Source: Clostridia bacterium
GTDB lineage: Bacteria > Bacillota_A > Clostridia > Oscillospirales > CAG-272
Assembly: GCA_017445115.1 (NCBI GenBank)
Contig: JAFSUU010000066.1
Location: forward strand, 1-53,211
DNA: 53,211 bases
Direction of reading: 5' to 3'
In this document: positions 22,730 through 35,304 of the stretch, piece after piece
Layout: the number at the start of each line of letters is the position of its first letter
Numbering within the stretch: the stretch's first letter is position 1
Program-made: the position numbers and the translations under genes
The notes under the pieces: generated by a model
The model's input: the letters and a program-made list of their open reading frames with translations, nothing else
The model's database searches: none
What the model was told of the DNA's origin: nothing

Positions 22730-23539
22730 TTATTTCGGTACTCTGTATTTATCGTCTTCGGTAAGGCCGAGCAGGTCGACGACTCTGTTGAATTTTTCCT
22801 TTGAGCGGGTGAGCTCTTCGGGGTGGTGGGCGTCGCTGCCGAAATAGAACTTGCAGCCCTCGACTTTTGCTACGCGATACATGCGGAGAAGTCTTTCAAG
22901 CTCCCCCTTCGAATAGTCGAAGAACGTCTCAAAGTTTAGTTCGATCCCGGCGCCGCGTTCTGCCGCTCTGCTGAAACAGTGCTTCAGATCGTCGTCTGAA
23001 ATAAGATCGCAGACGTCGAGGTGCGCGGTGCTCGAAGAGACGTCCATCAGCTCGCATGAAAGGTGAGCAAATCCGATCTTTGAAAACGGCAAATCCATAC
23101 CGAGAACGTAAAGAAATCTTTCGACCCAGAGGGCGGCAATGCGGTCCGGTCTGCAGAAATCCTCTTCCGCTATCGTAAAACCGTTCATGTGGAAATGATT
23201 GATCGGTATCACGACGAAATCGAATTTGTCAAACGTTTTTCTTGAAATCGCGAGAGTCCCGCGCATATCGAGCTCTGTCTCGCATCCGAACATGAATCTT
23301 ATCCCGTCGGCCGCCGGAAGCGGCAGCGCCTTAGCAAGACAGCCGTACGTCATATTGTCGGCGATATACGGCGTCGCTCCGGGTACCGTCTCGTCCCAGA
23401 AGTGATCGGTCAGACATATATCGGTAAATGAATTCTCCGAAGCGTAGTCGAGTATCGTCTGCGGAGTCATTCTACGGTCTGCGGAACACGGGGAAATATA
23501 AGTATGTATATGAAGGTCGTTATCGACAACGTATCTCAT
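22730..23539 (-). CDS. PHP-domain phosphoesterase (histidinol-phosphatase-like)
   Basis: A 269-residue PHP-fold metal-dependent hydrolase. The metal-site motifs are DLHIHTY (8-14), DHFW (46-49), a central Glu (GCETELD), a His-rich loop (INHFHMNG) and GSDAHHPEE near the C-terminus. Such proteins include histidinol phosphatases and other phosphate-ester hydrolases. No histidine genes are nearby, so the substrate is open. Its start lies one base after the stop codon of the ZIP transporter, suggesting joint expression. Confidence 0.82.
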   Translation of the reverse strand: MRYVVDNDLHIHTYISPCSADRRMTPQTILDYASENSFTDICLTDHFWDETVPGATPYIADNMTYGCLAKALPLPAADGIRFMFGCETELDMRGTLAISRKTFDKFDFVVIPINHFHMNGFTIAEEDFCRPDRIAALWVERFLYVLGMDLPFSKIGFAHLSCELMDVSSSTAHLDVCDLISDDDLKHCFSRAAERGAGIELNFETFFDYSKGELERLLRMYRVAKVEGCKFYFGSDAHHPEELTRSKEKFNRVVDLLGLTEDDKYRVPK

Positions 23540-23540
23540 A

Positions 23541-24320
23541 TCAGCCGAGCGCGACGTCGAGCGCCATCATCGTCGTAAATCCGGCGGCGAAGGAGACGAC
23601 GCCGATATTAGAGTGTTTGCCCTGCGACATTTCGGGGATCAGCTCTTCTACGACGACGTAGATCATAGCGCCCGCCGCGAATGAAAGCAGATAGGGCATC
23701 GCGGGAACGATTATCCCCGCGGCGAGAACGGTGAGTCCTCCGAAGATCGGCTCGACAACTCCGGACAGAACGCCGTAGAAGAACGACTGTCCTTTGCCCT
23801 TGCCGTCAGCATGGAGAGGCATTGAAACTATCGCGCCTTCGGGGAAGTTCTGTATCGCGATACCGATCGACAGCGCGAGCGCGCCTCCCGCGGTTATCTC
23901 GGCGGAGCCGGTAGCAAGTCCTGCGAAGACGACTCCGAGCGTCATGCCCTCGGGAATATTGTGAAGCGTCACCGCGAGTACCATCATAGTATCTCTCGTC
24001 AGTCTGTTCTTAGGGCCCTCGGCGCGTTCCGCGTTTCTGTGAAGGTGAGGGATAACGCGGTCGAGAACGAGAAGGAACAAGATGCCGAACCAGAATCCGG
24101 TGAACGCGGGGACGAAAGACCATTTTCCCATAAAAGCGGACTGTTCCATCGACGGGATTATAAGACTCCAGATCGAAGCCGCCGTCATGACGCCCGCGGC
24201 AAAGCCGGTCAGCGCTCTTTGAACCGAGATGCTCAGCTCTTTCTTCATAACGAGCACGCAAGCGGCGCCCGCAGCAGTACCTATAAACGGGATCAAAAGC
24301 CCGAGTATTATGTTATGCAT
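23541..24320 (-). CDS. ZIP family divalent metal transporter
   Basis: A 259-residue membrane protein with about eight hydrophobic segments. The helix IV motif HNIPEG (about 117-122) and the helix V NFPEG (about 156-160) form the binuclear metal site typical of ZIP carriers importing zinc, iron or manganese. A short His-containing cytoplasmic loop (HLHRNAE) precedes helix IV. Good GGAGGGG ribosome site. It directly precedes the metal-dependent PHP enzyme, consistent with supplying its metal, though that is inference. Confidence 0.9.
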   Translation of the reverse strand: MHNIILGLLIPFIGTAAGAACVLVMKKELSISVQRALTGFAAGVMTAASIWSLIIPSMEQSAFMGKWSFVPAFTGFWFGILFLLVLDRVIPHLHRNAERAEGPKNRLTRDTMMVLAVTLHNIPEGMTLGVVFAGLATGSAEITAGGALALSIGIAIQNFPEGAIVSMPLHADGKGKGQSFFYGVLSGVVEPIFGGLTVLAAGIIVPAMPYLLSFAAGAMIYVVVEELIPEMSQGKHSNIGVVSFAAGFTTMMALDVALG

Positions 24321-24378
24321 AAACCCCTCCGACAGGTTCTCAAAATGTTTATGTCAGTAATCTATATTGAATGACGCA

Positions 24379-25503
24379 TCAGCAGTATTCGCCGTACTCG
24401 CATCCGACGTTTTCACATTCAACATCGTCGATCAGTTTTCCGCGGCGGTACAGCTTTACGGTCCCGCGTCCGTTGCCTCCGTTCCAAAGGCGGTTGTGGA
24501 GCTTTTTGCCGTTCGGCGCCTCATAATTAACGAGGAGCATATCCCGCTTGTCACAGACGATGTCTGTAACCATTTTGTTCAGCCACGTCTTTTGCTCGAC
24601 GTGCCATACGATCTGCTCTTCAGTCTCGCGGCACTCAAATTTCGTTCGTGTGAACGTCCAGATTTTTGAGAAATTGAATTCGAACGGTCTTCCCTCGTAC
24701 CAGAAGGCGGAGAGAAGTTTTCGTTTCAGCGCGATTTTTCCAACCTTCGGACATCCGCCGCCGATATCGAAAACGCTGTTGCAGAGCTTCTTTCCGGTGA
24801 CGCGGCTCGTCATATTGTTTGACGAGAGCCATACCCACGGTGACGTGAAATCACGCCCCCAGTTTTTGTCCGCGTAGCCGTAACAGTCATCGGGTGAAAC
24901 TCTGTACTTCTCTCCGTTCCACACGACCTCGCCCTCGTAATCGCATTTCATACCCTCTGCGTGCCAGAACATCTCGAACGCCTGGATCTTCCGGAAGAGG
25001 GTCCCCGCGCCGTATCCGACGTTGAAAGCGACCTTTTTGTTTATACTAAGCTTCCACGATATCTCGCCCGCACCGCTCATATACTCGGGGTGCGACGCGG
25101 CGTCGTCCTCACTTATCGAAACAGCGCCCTCGGTAAACTTCTCTGTCAGCAAAAAGCCGTCGGTCTTAACAGAGAACGGGACGCCGAAATCGACGGAAAC
25201 GTTCTCCCAGCCGAAAAAGTTGTGTATCTGTGCGGCGCCGTCGCCCCACGCTCCGGCTTTTACCATCAGATACGACGGGATCTTTCCCGCTTTTTTGTTT
25301 TCGGGGAGCTGACCGAAGACCGGTTTTTCCTCTCCCGACGCGGGATTGCAGAGAAAGAACTCTATGAAGAAAGGTCTCGCCTCACCGGTCGCCTCGCTGT
25401 ATCCGGTGAAAGAGTGCCACCACCAGTCGTACCCGCATTTTGCCTGCCCTCCGAAAAGCTGACAGGCGTCTCTTCTTATGTCGTGTTTGTTGAAACCGTT
25501 CAT
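24379..25503 (-). CDS. Tocopherol cyclase-like family protein
   Basis: A 374-residue soluble protein starting MNGFNKHDIRRD. Its tryptophan- and aspartate-rich signatures (YDWWWHSFTGY near 27-37, YADKNWGRDFTSPWVWL near 210-226) resemble bacterial members of the tocopherol cyclase family, a two-lobed lipocalin-like fold. These bacteria make no tocopherol, so the real ligand is unknown. The ATG at 25503 has a GAGGCG site and lies one base after the upstream glycosidase stop codon. The family call is from memory of the pattern. Confidence 0.65.
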   Translation of the reverse strand: MNGFNKHDIRRDACQLFGGQAKCGYDWWWHSFTGYSEATGEARPFFIEFFLCNPASGEEKPVFGQLPENKKAGKIPSYLMVKAGAWGDGAAQIHNFFGWENVSVDFGVPFSVKTDGFLLTEKFTEGAVSISEDDAASHPEYMSGAGEISWKLSINKKVAFNVGYGAGTLFRKIQAFEMFWHAEGMKCDYEGEVVWNGEKYRVSPDDCYGYADKNWGRDFTSPWVWLSSNNMTSRVTGKKLCNSVFDIGGGCPKVGKIALKRKLLSAFWYEGRPFEFNFSKIWTFTRTKFECRETEEQIVWHVEQKTWLNKMVTDIVCDKRDMLLVNYEAPNGKKLHNRLWNGGNGRGTVKLYRRGKLIDDVECENVGCEYGEYC

Positions 25504-25504
25504 T

Positions 25505-27043
25505 TTATTTCGCCTCGATGCTGACACTTGTTGTCTCGTATTCGCCGCCATGCCACTTCACTTTGATTCTGACCGGCGCGCCGCGCTTCGATATTGCCTT
25601 GACGATCGGGCGCTCGTTCCCGTTCTCCCTCGCCTCGCAAATGAGGTCAAGGTCGCAGTCGGCGCCGAGAGGATAGCGAAGGACTCCGTGACGCTCAAGG
25701 CGTGTCACGTTCCATTCAATGCTGTGATCTTTGCCGTCAGGCTTAATACCTATAATATATTCAAGATAGACCGCGATCGGCGGAAGTCCCGTCCAGCCGA
25801 CGAAGTCGGTCATTCCGGATTCTCCGCGCTCGATCTTGTCCGGCGCGTAGTTTTCCCAGAAAGTTCCCGTATCTTTATAGACTTTCAGAACCGCGGAATA
25901 GTGGTTCTCCGCGATCTTCTGTGCCGCGTCCGTCATACCGGCGAGGTCAAGCCCTTTCAGCACCATATACGACGTCGGCGCCCATACCGAGCCCCTCCAA
26001 TAGCCGCCGAAAGGATGATAGTCCGGATCGTCCGCCGAGAGTGTGGCGGGTGCGTGCGGTCTCATAAATTCATCTTTATTCAAAAGATGCGAAACAAATC
26101 GCTCTACCCTTTCCTCCGGAACGATACCTGCGACGAGCGCCCAGTATGACGCTAAAGTTTTGACGCCGCTTAGCCCTTCGCGCCGCAGATCGTAGTAAAA
26201 GCCAGTTTTCTCGTCCCACATATTTCTGTTGACGTAATCGGAGAGATATTTTGCCTCTGCGACGACGTCCTTCGCGTCGTCTTCTCTGCCGATAAGAGAC
26301 GCCATTTTGCCGAGGATCTTCCCGGAGAGGATCATCTGACAGCAGGCGTCGATCCACACCATGTGTCCGTGTGAGAACTCGGGATCGCGCCCGCGCTCTA
26401 TCCTCGGAGAGTTGTCCATGCCGCATCCCCAGCCCGTTGTCCAGTACGAACCGTCTCGCCACGTTCTGTGCTCGCGAAGCCATCTGTGATAGGCAAGGAG
26501 CGGAGGAAACACCTGCTTTATTCTTTCAACGTCGCCGAAATTCTCATAATAAAGCCATTCCGCCCAGGGCAGAATGTTCGGTCCCGTGCTCGACGGATCG
26601 TGACGGAAAAACTGGTCTCCGCCCTCCGCCTCGCAGATCTCGCGGCAGATAAACCCGTCGGGGTGCTGTCGCGCGTAAAAGTTGTCGAGAGTCGCCTGAA
26701 AATCGAACGCTCTCGCTCCGTATTTTCCGAACATCACGATAAACGACGAATCCCACATAAAGAGGAATCCGTTGAACGCGGTGTCGATGAATCTCGAGCA
26801 GAACCCGCTCGCCTCAGTCGGAGTACGCAGGTTTGAAAAAGCTATCTGCCACGCTTTGTCGTAACACTCTTTGAAGTCTTCCCTGCCGTCGACGAAAGGA
26901 TACGGCAAAACGTCCTTTGATCCGTCGTAAGTCGGGACTTCTCTCGTATCCCGCGCGGCGCCTATAAAAACGTTTTCTTCAACGAGCTTTTCCGTCTTTT
27001 CTCCGTATGTATACCCTTCTCCCGGAACGTACAGAACACCCAT
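25505..27043 (-). CDS. MGH1-type/GH63-like glycoside hydrolase
   Basis: A 512-residue (alpha/alpha)6-barrel glycosidase. Motifs are AFNGFLFMWDSSF (an Asp of the type used as general acid), HPDGFICREI, NSPRIERG and GGYWRGSVWAPTSYMVLKGL, typical of the GH37/GH63/MGH1 group that cleaves alpha-glucosides or mannosylglycerate. No signal peptide. ATG 27043 is preferred because AAGGAAA lies upstream; a GTG at 27064 lacks a ribosome site. It leads the operon with the tocopherol cyclase-like gene and perhaps zip-php. Confidence 0.8.
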   Translation of the reverse strand: MGVLYVPGEGYTYGEKTEKLVEENVFIGAARDTREVPTYDGSKDVLPYPFVDGREDFKECYDKAWQIAFSNLRTPTEASGFCSRFIDTAFNGFLFMWDSSFIVMFGKYGARAFDFQATLDNFYARQHPDGFICREICEAEGGDQFFRHDPSSTGPNILPWAEWLYYENFGDVERIKQVFPPLLAYHRWLREHRTWRDGSYWTTGWGCGMDNSPRIERGRDPEFSHGHMVWIDACCQMILSGKILGKMASLIGREDDAKDVVAEAKYLSDYVNRNMWDEKTGFYYDLRREGLSGVKTLASYWALVAGIVPEERVERFVSHLLNKDEFMRPHAPATLSADDPDYHPFGGYWRGSVWAPTSYMVLKGLDLAGMTDAAQKIAENHYSAVLKVYKDTGTFWENYAPDKIERGESGMTDFVGWTGLPPIAVYLEYIIGIKPDGKDHSIEWNVTRLERHGVLRYPLGADCDLDLICEARENGNERPIVKAISKRGAPVRIKVKWHGGEYETTSVSIEAK

Positions 27044-27094
27044 AACGCGACATTTCCTTTTCACAAAAGATCATACTCAATACAATACTAACAT

Positions 27095-27123
27095 ATTCTA
27101 TCATAACGCTGTCGAATATTCAA
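27095..27123 (-). promoter_or_regulatory. Promoter for the MGH1 glycosidase operon
   Basis: On the minus strand, TTGAAT (27118-27123), 17 bases, TAGAAT (27095-27100). Confidence 0.65.
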
Positions 27124-27164
27124 GATAAATGGAGCAAAAAGAGACTTCTTGATCTCGTTTTTTA

Positions 27165-27193
27165 TTGACTTGAAGTTCGCGATATGCTAATAT
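27165..27193 (+). promoter_or_regulatory. Promoter for the DUF2961-patatin operon
   Basis: TTGACT (27165-27170), 17 bases, TAATAT (27188-27193), followed by an AGGAG ribosome site before ATG 27230. It is divergent from the glycosidase promoter, about 40 bases away. Confidence 0.6.
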
Positions 27194-27229
27194 TATATCA
27201 GATCATTCATTCCAGACAGGAGCGGCGCT

Positions 27230-29080
27230 ATGCTGAATTATTACGACTTAAAGAATTTTCCCGTGATCGAAAGAGGCAGAAGGGCGATGCAGGTCTCAAG
27301 CTTCGACCGCAAAGAGGAAAACGGAGACTGGGGGCAGTTTCTTTACCGTGACGAAGACGGTTCGTACGTCATGCTTGAAGAGACGAAGCCCGGATGTATA
27401 AGAAGCTTCTGGGCGGCGGTCACGACCGACGACGCCTTGATGAAAATATATTTTGACGGCGAGGACGAGCCGAGATACACTTGCACCGTAAGAGGATTTT
27501 TCAACGGAGCGATACCGGAGCTCTCCGGCGTCGGAAACACATTTTTAGAGCGCGGTCAATGGAAGTATGGCGACTGTTTCTGCGGAAATTTCTTTATTCC
27601 GATCCCGTACGAAAAAGGGATAAAGATCACGGTCGCGGGAGAAAACCTCAATTTCTATTATCATATTCTTTACGAGCGCATTTCTGACGAGAAGGCGCCC
27701 GAACTGCGCGAAGTCGGCGTCAGCGATACGTTTGTCGACGCATTCAACGGGATCTATCACCATCCTGAGGAAAAATACACGTTTGAAATAACGCTGAAAC
27801 TCGAGCGGAGCTACACCGACGGATACATTGCAGACGAATGCGGCGTCGTCACGGAACTTGCGATAGAGTACGACGAGGACGTCGATATCTCAAAGGTCTA
27901 TATCGACATCGCGTTCGACAACGATCCGATATCAAAAGTCGCCTGTCCGCTGAAGTATCTCTTCGCTGATCCGCTCGGATACTGCGGAGTCGATACGATA
28001 GCCGCCGTGACGACGAAGGAGAACGGAAAGATAAAAATGCGCTGTTTCCTTCCGATGCCTTACTGGAAGCGCATCTCGATGTGCCTCGTACGCTTTGAGG
28101 GCGAACCTGTCGAGATCACGCTGAAGATGCGCGTAGAAGAAAACAATTACGACCCCGCGACGACGGGACACCTTTACGTCAATTACAGGCAGGGCGCGAC
28201 GGAGCTCTTTGAAGACTGGCGTCTCGGCGAATTCTCCGGATGCGGAAAAGTCGTCGGGCTCGTTCAGACCTGCCGCGGCGGGCAGTGGTGCGAAGGAAAC
28301 GAGCATTTCTATATCGACGGCGAGATCTCCCCGTCCATAAACGGAACCGGTACCGAGGACCTTTACCTCGGCTGTTACTGGCCTAACAAAAAATACGATT
28401 CTCCCGTCGCGGGATGCACGAACAACATCCTGCCTCCCGGCGCGGAATTTGCACCCGACGTCGACGCCGGTTACTACAGATTTTTCCACGATATGCCGCT
28501 GTCGTTTGAAGACGGCATCAAACTGACGATCCAGCACGGCGCGGTCGGTCAGACTTACTCCTACTATTCGAGCGCGTGCTTCTCGTACAGGCTTCCGCTC
28601 GCTTCGTCGAAGAAGACGGACTACGTCGACGTATCTTCCGCCGCTTCGCGCTCGATGCACGGCTACACGGCGTACGGAAAAGACGGCGAGCCGGTCGCAA
28701 ACGAGGCGGCAGACAGTCTTCTCTACACTCTCGAAGGAAAGATCGAAGGAGACAGAAGCTCGCCGAAGCTTTCACGGCGCGGAATTCTGCACGAAGGAAA
28801 AATATCTTTCAACGCGGCAATAATAAGAGAAAACCGCGGCGCCGTCGTCAGAGTCCTGACAGACCTCTCGCGCGGTCCGATGAGCGCGCGCGTCACAGTC
28901 GACGGAGTCGACACCGGGGTATGGTCCATGCCCGAATTCAACGATCACGCACCTTTCGGCGACAGCGATTTCGAGATACCCGCACCCCTCACCGACGGCA
29001 AAGATTCCATACGCATTGAGATAATACCGGACGGCAGGTTTGCCGACTTTGAATACGAGATCATCACGAGGCTCAAATGA
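27230..29080 (+). CDS. DUF2961 / GH172-type glycoside hydrolase
   Basis: A 616-residue protein of the DUF2961 family, now glycoside hydrolase family 172. The N-terminal signature QVSSFDRKEENGDW (about 21-34) and the central SPSINGTGTEDLYLGCYW with its conserved Glu are diagnostic, and two jelly-roll domains are expected. Known GH172 members act on difructose dianhydrides and alpha-D-arabinofuranosides. There is no signal peptide, so it works on an imported sugar. It is divergent from another glycosidase, and its stop codon overlaps the patatin start. Confidence 0.87.
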   Translation: MLNYYDLKNFPVIERGRRAMQVSSFDRKEENGDWGQFLYRDEDGSYVMLEETKPGCIRSFWAAVTTDDALMKIYFDGEDEPRYTCTVRGFFNGAIPELSGVGNTFLERGQWKYGDCFCGNFFIPIPYEKGIKITVAGENLNFYYHILYERISDEKAPELREVGVSDTFVDAFNGIYHHPEEKYTFEITLKLERSYTDGYIADECGVVTELAIEYDEDVDISKVYIDIAFDNDPISKVACPLKYLFADPLGYCGVDTIAAVTTKENGKIKMRCFLPMPYWKRISMCLVRFEGEPVEITLKMRVEENNYDPATTGHLYVNYRQGATELFEDWRLGEFSGCGKVVGLVQTCRGGQWCEGNEHFYIDGEISPSINGTGTEDLYLGCYWPNKKYDSPVAGCTNNILPPGAEFAPDVDAGYYRFFHDMPLSFEDGIKLTIQHGAVGQTYSYYSSACFSYRLPLASSKKTDYVDVSSAASRSMHGYTAYGKDGEPVANEAADSLLYTLEGKIEGDRSSPKLSRRGILHEGKISFNAAIIRENRGAVVRVLTDLSRGPMSARVTVDGVDTGVWSMPEFNDHAPFGDSDFEIPAPLTDGKDSIRIEIIPDGRFADFEYEIITRLK

Positions 29081-29931
29081 AAATGACAGGTCTTGTTCTG
29101 GAAGGCGGCGCAATGCGCTGCATGTTCACGTCAGGCGTACTCGACGTGTTCCTTGAAAACGGTATAAAATTCGACGGGGCGTGCGGTATTTCCGCCGGAG
29201 CCGTTTTCGGGATCAACTACAAATCGCATCAACTCGGCAGAGCGATACGCTACTCTAAAAAATATGCGAGCGATCCGCGTTTCTGCAGCTTAAAGTCATT
29301 GATTAAAACGGGTTCGATGTACGGCGTCGATTTCTGTTACAGAGAGATACCCGAAGTGCTCGATCCGTTCGACAAAGAGACTTTTGCAAAAGATCCGCTG
29401 AAATTCTACATCGGCGCGATGAACGTCGAGAGCGGAGTCGTGGAGTACCACGAATGTACCGACGGCGGCAAAGAGGATATGCTCTGGATGCAGGCGTCGG
29501 CGTCTCTTCCGCTCGCGTCAAAACCGGTAGAGATCGGCGGCGAAAAATATCTCGACGGCGGAGTCATCGACTCGATCCCGTACGAGTATATGGAAAAGAT
29601 CGGATACAACAGAAACGTCATAATACTGACTCAGCACAAAGGTTATCAGAAAAAGAAAGACCGCACCCTTCCTCTGATCCGGATATTCGTCAGAAAATAT
29701 CCGAAAGTGGTAAAAGAGATGGAAGTGCGGCACATAAGATACAACCGTCAGCTTGAGGAAGTCGAGCGCCGCGCGGCTTCCGGCGAGGCGCTCATCATAA
29801 GACCGCCCGAACCGCTCGGGATCAAAAGATCGGAATCCGATCCGGAGAAGCTGGAGTGGATCTATCAGCTCGGAAGAAGCGAGGCGACAAAGCGGCTCGA
29901 CGACGTAAAAGCGTTTCTCGACGCAGAATAG
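29077..29931 (+). CDS. Patatin-like phospholipase
   Basis: A 284-residue patatin-fold serine hydrolase. The oxyanion loop GGAMR (10-14), nucleophile elbow GISAG (Ser39) and the catalytic Asp in DGG (160-162) are intact. Bacterial members of this length are cytoplasmic lipid acyl hydrolases of unknown physiological role. Start codon overlaps the upstream stop (ATGA). No signal peptide. The tail beyond 200 is basic and helical. Confidence 0.9.
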   Translation: MKMTGLVLEGGAMRCMFTSGVLDVFLENGIKFDGACGISAGAVFGINYKSHQLGRAIRYSKKYASDPRFCSLKSLIKTGSMYGVDFCYREIPEVLDPFDKETFAKDPLKFYIGAMNVESGVVEYHECTDGGKEDMLWMQASASLPLASKPVEIGGEKYLDGGVIDSIPYEYMEKIGYNRNVIILTQHKGYQKKKDRTLPLIRIFVRKYPKVVKEMEVRHIRYNRQLEEVERRAASGEALIIRPPEPLGIKRSESDPEKLEWIYQLGRSEATKRLDDVKAFLDAE

Positions 29932-29959
29932 TTTTTTTGCGGAAAAGGACGGGAAGGCA

Positions 29960-30664
29960 GTGAGTATAGAGAAGAATATTTTTCAAAGAAAAAAGATAAT
30001 ATTCGAAAAGCTTGTCCCATTCGGGTTCGTCAAGGACGGCAGCGTTTTCCGTTACTCCGAGTCCTTTATGAACGGTGACTTTTCGGCAGAGATCGAGATC
30101 GCGCCGGACGGTGCAGTCCGAGGCCGCGTGATCGATCTGTCGCTTGACGAGGATTATCTCCCTCTTCGCGTTGAATCCGCCGTCGGCGCTTACGTCGGCA
30201 CGGTCAGGCAGGCGTACTCCGATATACTGAAAAAGATCGCCGATTCGTGCTTCGAGAACAGATACTTTCTTTTCGACCAGGCAAATAAGATCGCCGCGCT
30301 GATACATGAAAAGTATAACGAGTCGCCCGACTTTCCATTTGCTGACTCCCCGACAGTCGGAGTTTTCAGATACCCGGGAAACAGAAAATGGTACGGGCTC
30401 ATAATGAACATACGCCTTCGTCAACTCACCGGCGAGGCGAAAAACGACCCGGAGACGAGCCCCGAAGTTGAAGTCATGAACGTCAAGGTCGGAGAGGAGC
30501 GAATGAGTGAAACGCTGAAGATCCCGAACGTCTTTCCGAGCTATCACATGCAAAAGAAAAACTGGGTGAGCATCCTGTTCGATCACGGCGTTCCGGACGA
30601 AACCGTGATGGAGCTGATCTCGATCAGCCGCGAATTCGCGATCTCGAAAAAAAGCAAAAAGTGA
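29960..30664 (+). CDS. MmcQ/YjbR family protein with N-terminal extension
   Basis: A 234-residue protein starting at a GTG with GGGAAGG upstream. Residues about 95-230 match the YjbR (CyaY-like) fold: an NRKWYGLIMN strand, VEVMNVKVGEE, then PSYHMQKKNWVSILFDHGVPDETVMELI, a highly typical ending. Residues 1-90 are an extra domain containing VPFGFVKDGSVFRYSESFMNG. YjbR proteins are often called DNA-binding from structure alone; the function is unknown. It follows patatin by 28 bases, probably in the same transcript, and ends at a terminator. Confidence 0.85.
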   Translation: MSIEKNIFQRKKIIFEKLVPFGFVKDGSVFRYSESFMNGDFSAEIEIAPDGAVRGRVIDLSLDEDYLPLRVESAVGAYVGTVRQAYSDILKKIADSCFENRYFLFDQANKIAALIHEKYNESPDFPFADSPTVGVFRYPGNRKWYGLIMNIRLRQLTGEAKNDPETSPEVEVMNVKVGEERMSETLKIPNVFPSYHMQKKNWVSILFDHGVPDETVMELISISREFAISKKSKK

Positions 30665-30690
30665 TATATAACGGTAAAACGACAAAATCA

Positions 30691-30713
30691 AAAGCCCGCG
30701 ATATGCGGGCTTT
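30691..30713. terminator. Terminator between YjbR gene and pyrG
   Basis: Stem AAAGCCCGC/GCGGGCTTT with loop GATAT between convergent genes; A and T runs on both sides make it bidirectional. It ends the six-gene glnN-pyrG operon. Confidence 0.85.
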
Positions 30714-30733
30714 TCGTTTACGAAATTTTCAGT

Positions 30734-33875
<3,142 letters not shown>

Positions 33876-33888
33876 AGATATAAATTCC

Positions 33889-35304
33889 TTAAAGTTTGAT
33901 CGTATCGTCAGCGTCGCACGCGCCCTCGAGATACGGCTTGATTCTTTCAAGATAAGATGAGACTTGCGTCTCGCATCTTCCGATGTATTTAGACGGATCG
34001 AGCACCGATTCCATTTCGCTCTTCGTGAGTCTGAATTCGGGCTCTTTTTCGAGAAGCTCCGTGAGGTTGCACTCTCTGCCGGCCTTCATCTCGGCAGTTG
34101 CCGCCATAGAACAGCGGCGTATCGCCTCGTGAGTCTTTTGACGGTCGGCTCCGCGCTTAACGTTCTCCATCATAAGATTTTCCGTAGCGATGAACGGCAG
34201 ATAATCCTTCAGCGTCTTTTCGATCACCTTTTCGTTCACAACGAGCCCGGTGACAACGTTCTTTGCAAGCCGCGCTATCGCGTCGGCACAAAGGAAGCCC
34301 TCGGGGATCGAGATGCGGCGGTTCGCGGAGTCGTCGAGAGTTCTCTCAAGCCATTGTGACGACGCGGTCGCTTTAGCGTTCGCGGCGTCCGCCATAAGGT
34401 ATCTCGCGAGCGAGCATATTCTCTCGCACCTCATCGGATTTCTCTTGTACGGCATAGCGGACGAGCCGACCTGGTCCTTTTCAAACGGCTCCTCTATCTG
34501 TCTGTCGTGCTGGAGAAGCCTTATATCGTTCGCCATTCTGTAAAGGCTTTCGGCGACAGACGAGAGCGCGTTCATTATCCTCGAATCAAGCTTTCTCGGA
34601 TAAGTCTGTCCGCACACGTCAAAACACTTGTCAAAGCCGAAATCAGCGGCGATCATCCTGTTCATCCCGTCGATCTTCGCCTCGTCTCCCCCGAAGAGCT
34701 CGAGAAAACTCGCCTCCGTGCCGGTAGTTCCGCGGCAGCCGAGAAATTTGATATTTTTCAGAGCAAAATCTATCTCGTCGATATCGGACACTATATCCTG
34801 GATCCAGAGCGTCGCACGCTTTCCCACCGTCACCGGCTGTGCGGGCTGATAATGAGTGTAGCCGAGAGTCGGCAGCGCCTTGTACTCATCGGCAAAAGTG
34901 CAAAGCTCCGTTAAAACGCCCGAAAGCTCCGAGCGGAGATATCGCAAAGCGTCTCTGTAAATTATCACGTCGGCGTTGTCCGTGACGAAACAGCTGGTCG
35001 CGCCGAGGTGTATTATTCCGGCAGCTGACGGAGCCGCTTTTCCGTAGGCGTAAATATGCGCCATAACGTCGTGACGTACCTCTTCTTCCCTCGCTCTCAC
35101 AACGTCATAATCGATGTCGTCAATATGAGCTTCGAGTTCGGCGATCTGATCTTTCGTTATCGGAAGACCGAGCGCGGATTCCGCTTTTGCAAGCGAGACC
35201 CAGAGGCGGCGCCAGGTAGTATACCTTTTGTTTTTTGAAAACAGTCCGAGCATATACTCCGACGCGTAGCGGGACGCGAGAGGCGATTCATAAACGTCCG
35301 TCAT
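33889..35304 (-). CDS. purB: Adenylosuccinate lyase
   Basis: A 471-residue fumarase/aspartase-superfamily enzyme cleaving adenylosuccinate and SAICAR. The flexible signature loop is [14 protein letters not shown] (around 281-294), with HYQPAQPVT and the early HDVMAH (about 78-83) also present. Coupled to purA by an ATGA overlap, so the two IMP-to-AMP steps are made together. Confidence 0.97.
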   Translation of the reverse strand: MTDVYESPLASRYASEYMLGLFSKNKRYTTWRRLWVSLAKAESALGLPITKDQIAELEAHIDDIDYDVVRAREEEVRHDVMAHIYAYGKAAPSAAGIIHLGATSCFVTDNADVIIYRDALRYLRSELSGVLTELCTFADEYKALPTLGYTHYQPAQPVTVGKRATLWIQDIVSDIDEIDFALKNIKFLGCRGTTGTEASFLELFGGDEAKIDGMNRMIAADFGFDKCFDVCGQTYPRKLDSRIMNALSSVAESLYRMANDIRLLQHDRQIEEPFEKDQVGSSAMPYKRNPMRCERICSLARYLMADAANAKATASSQWLERTLDDSANRRISIPEGFLCADAIARLAKNVVTGLVVNEKVIEKTLKDYLPFIATENLMMENVKRGADRQKTHEAIRRCSMAATAEMKAGRECNLTELLEKEPEFRLTKSEMESVLDPSKYIGRCETQVSSYLERIKPYLEGACDADDTIKL

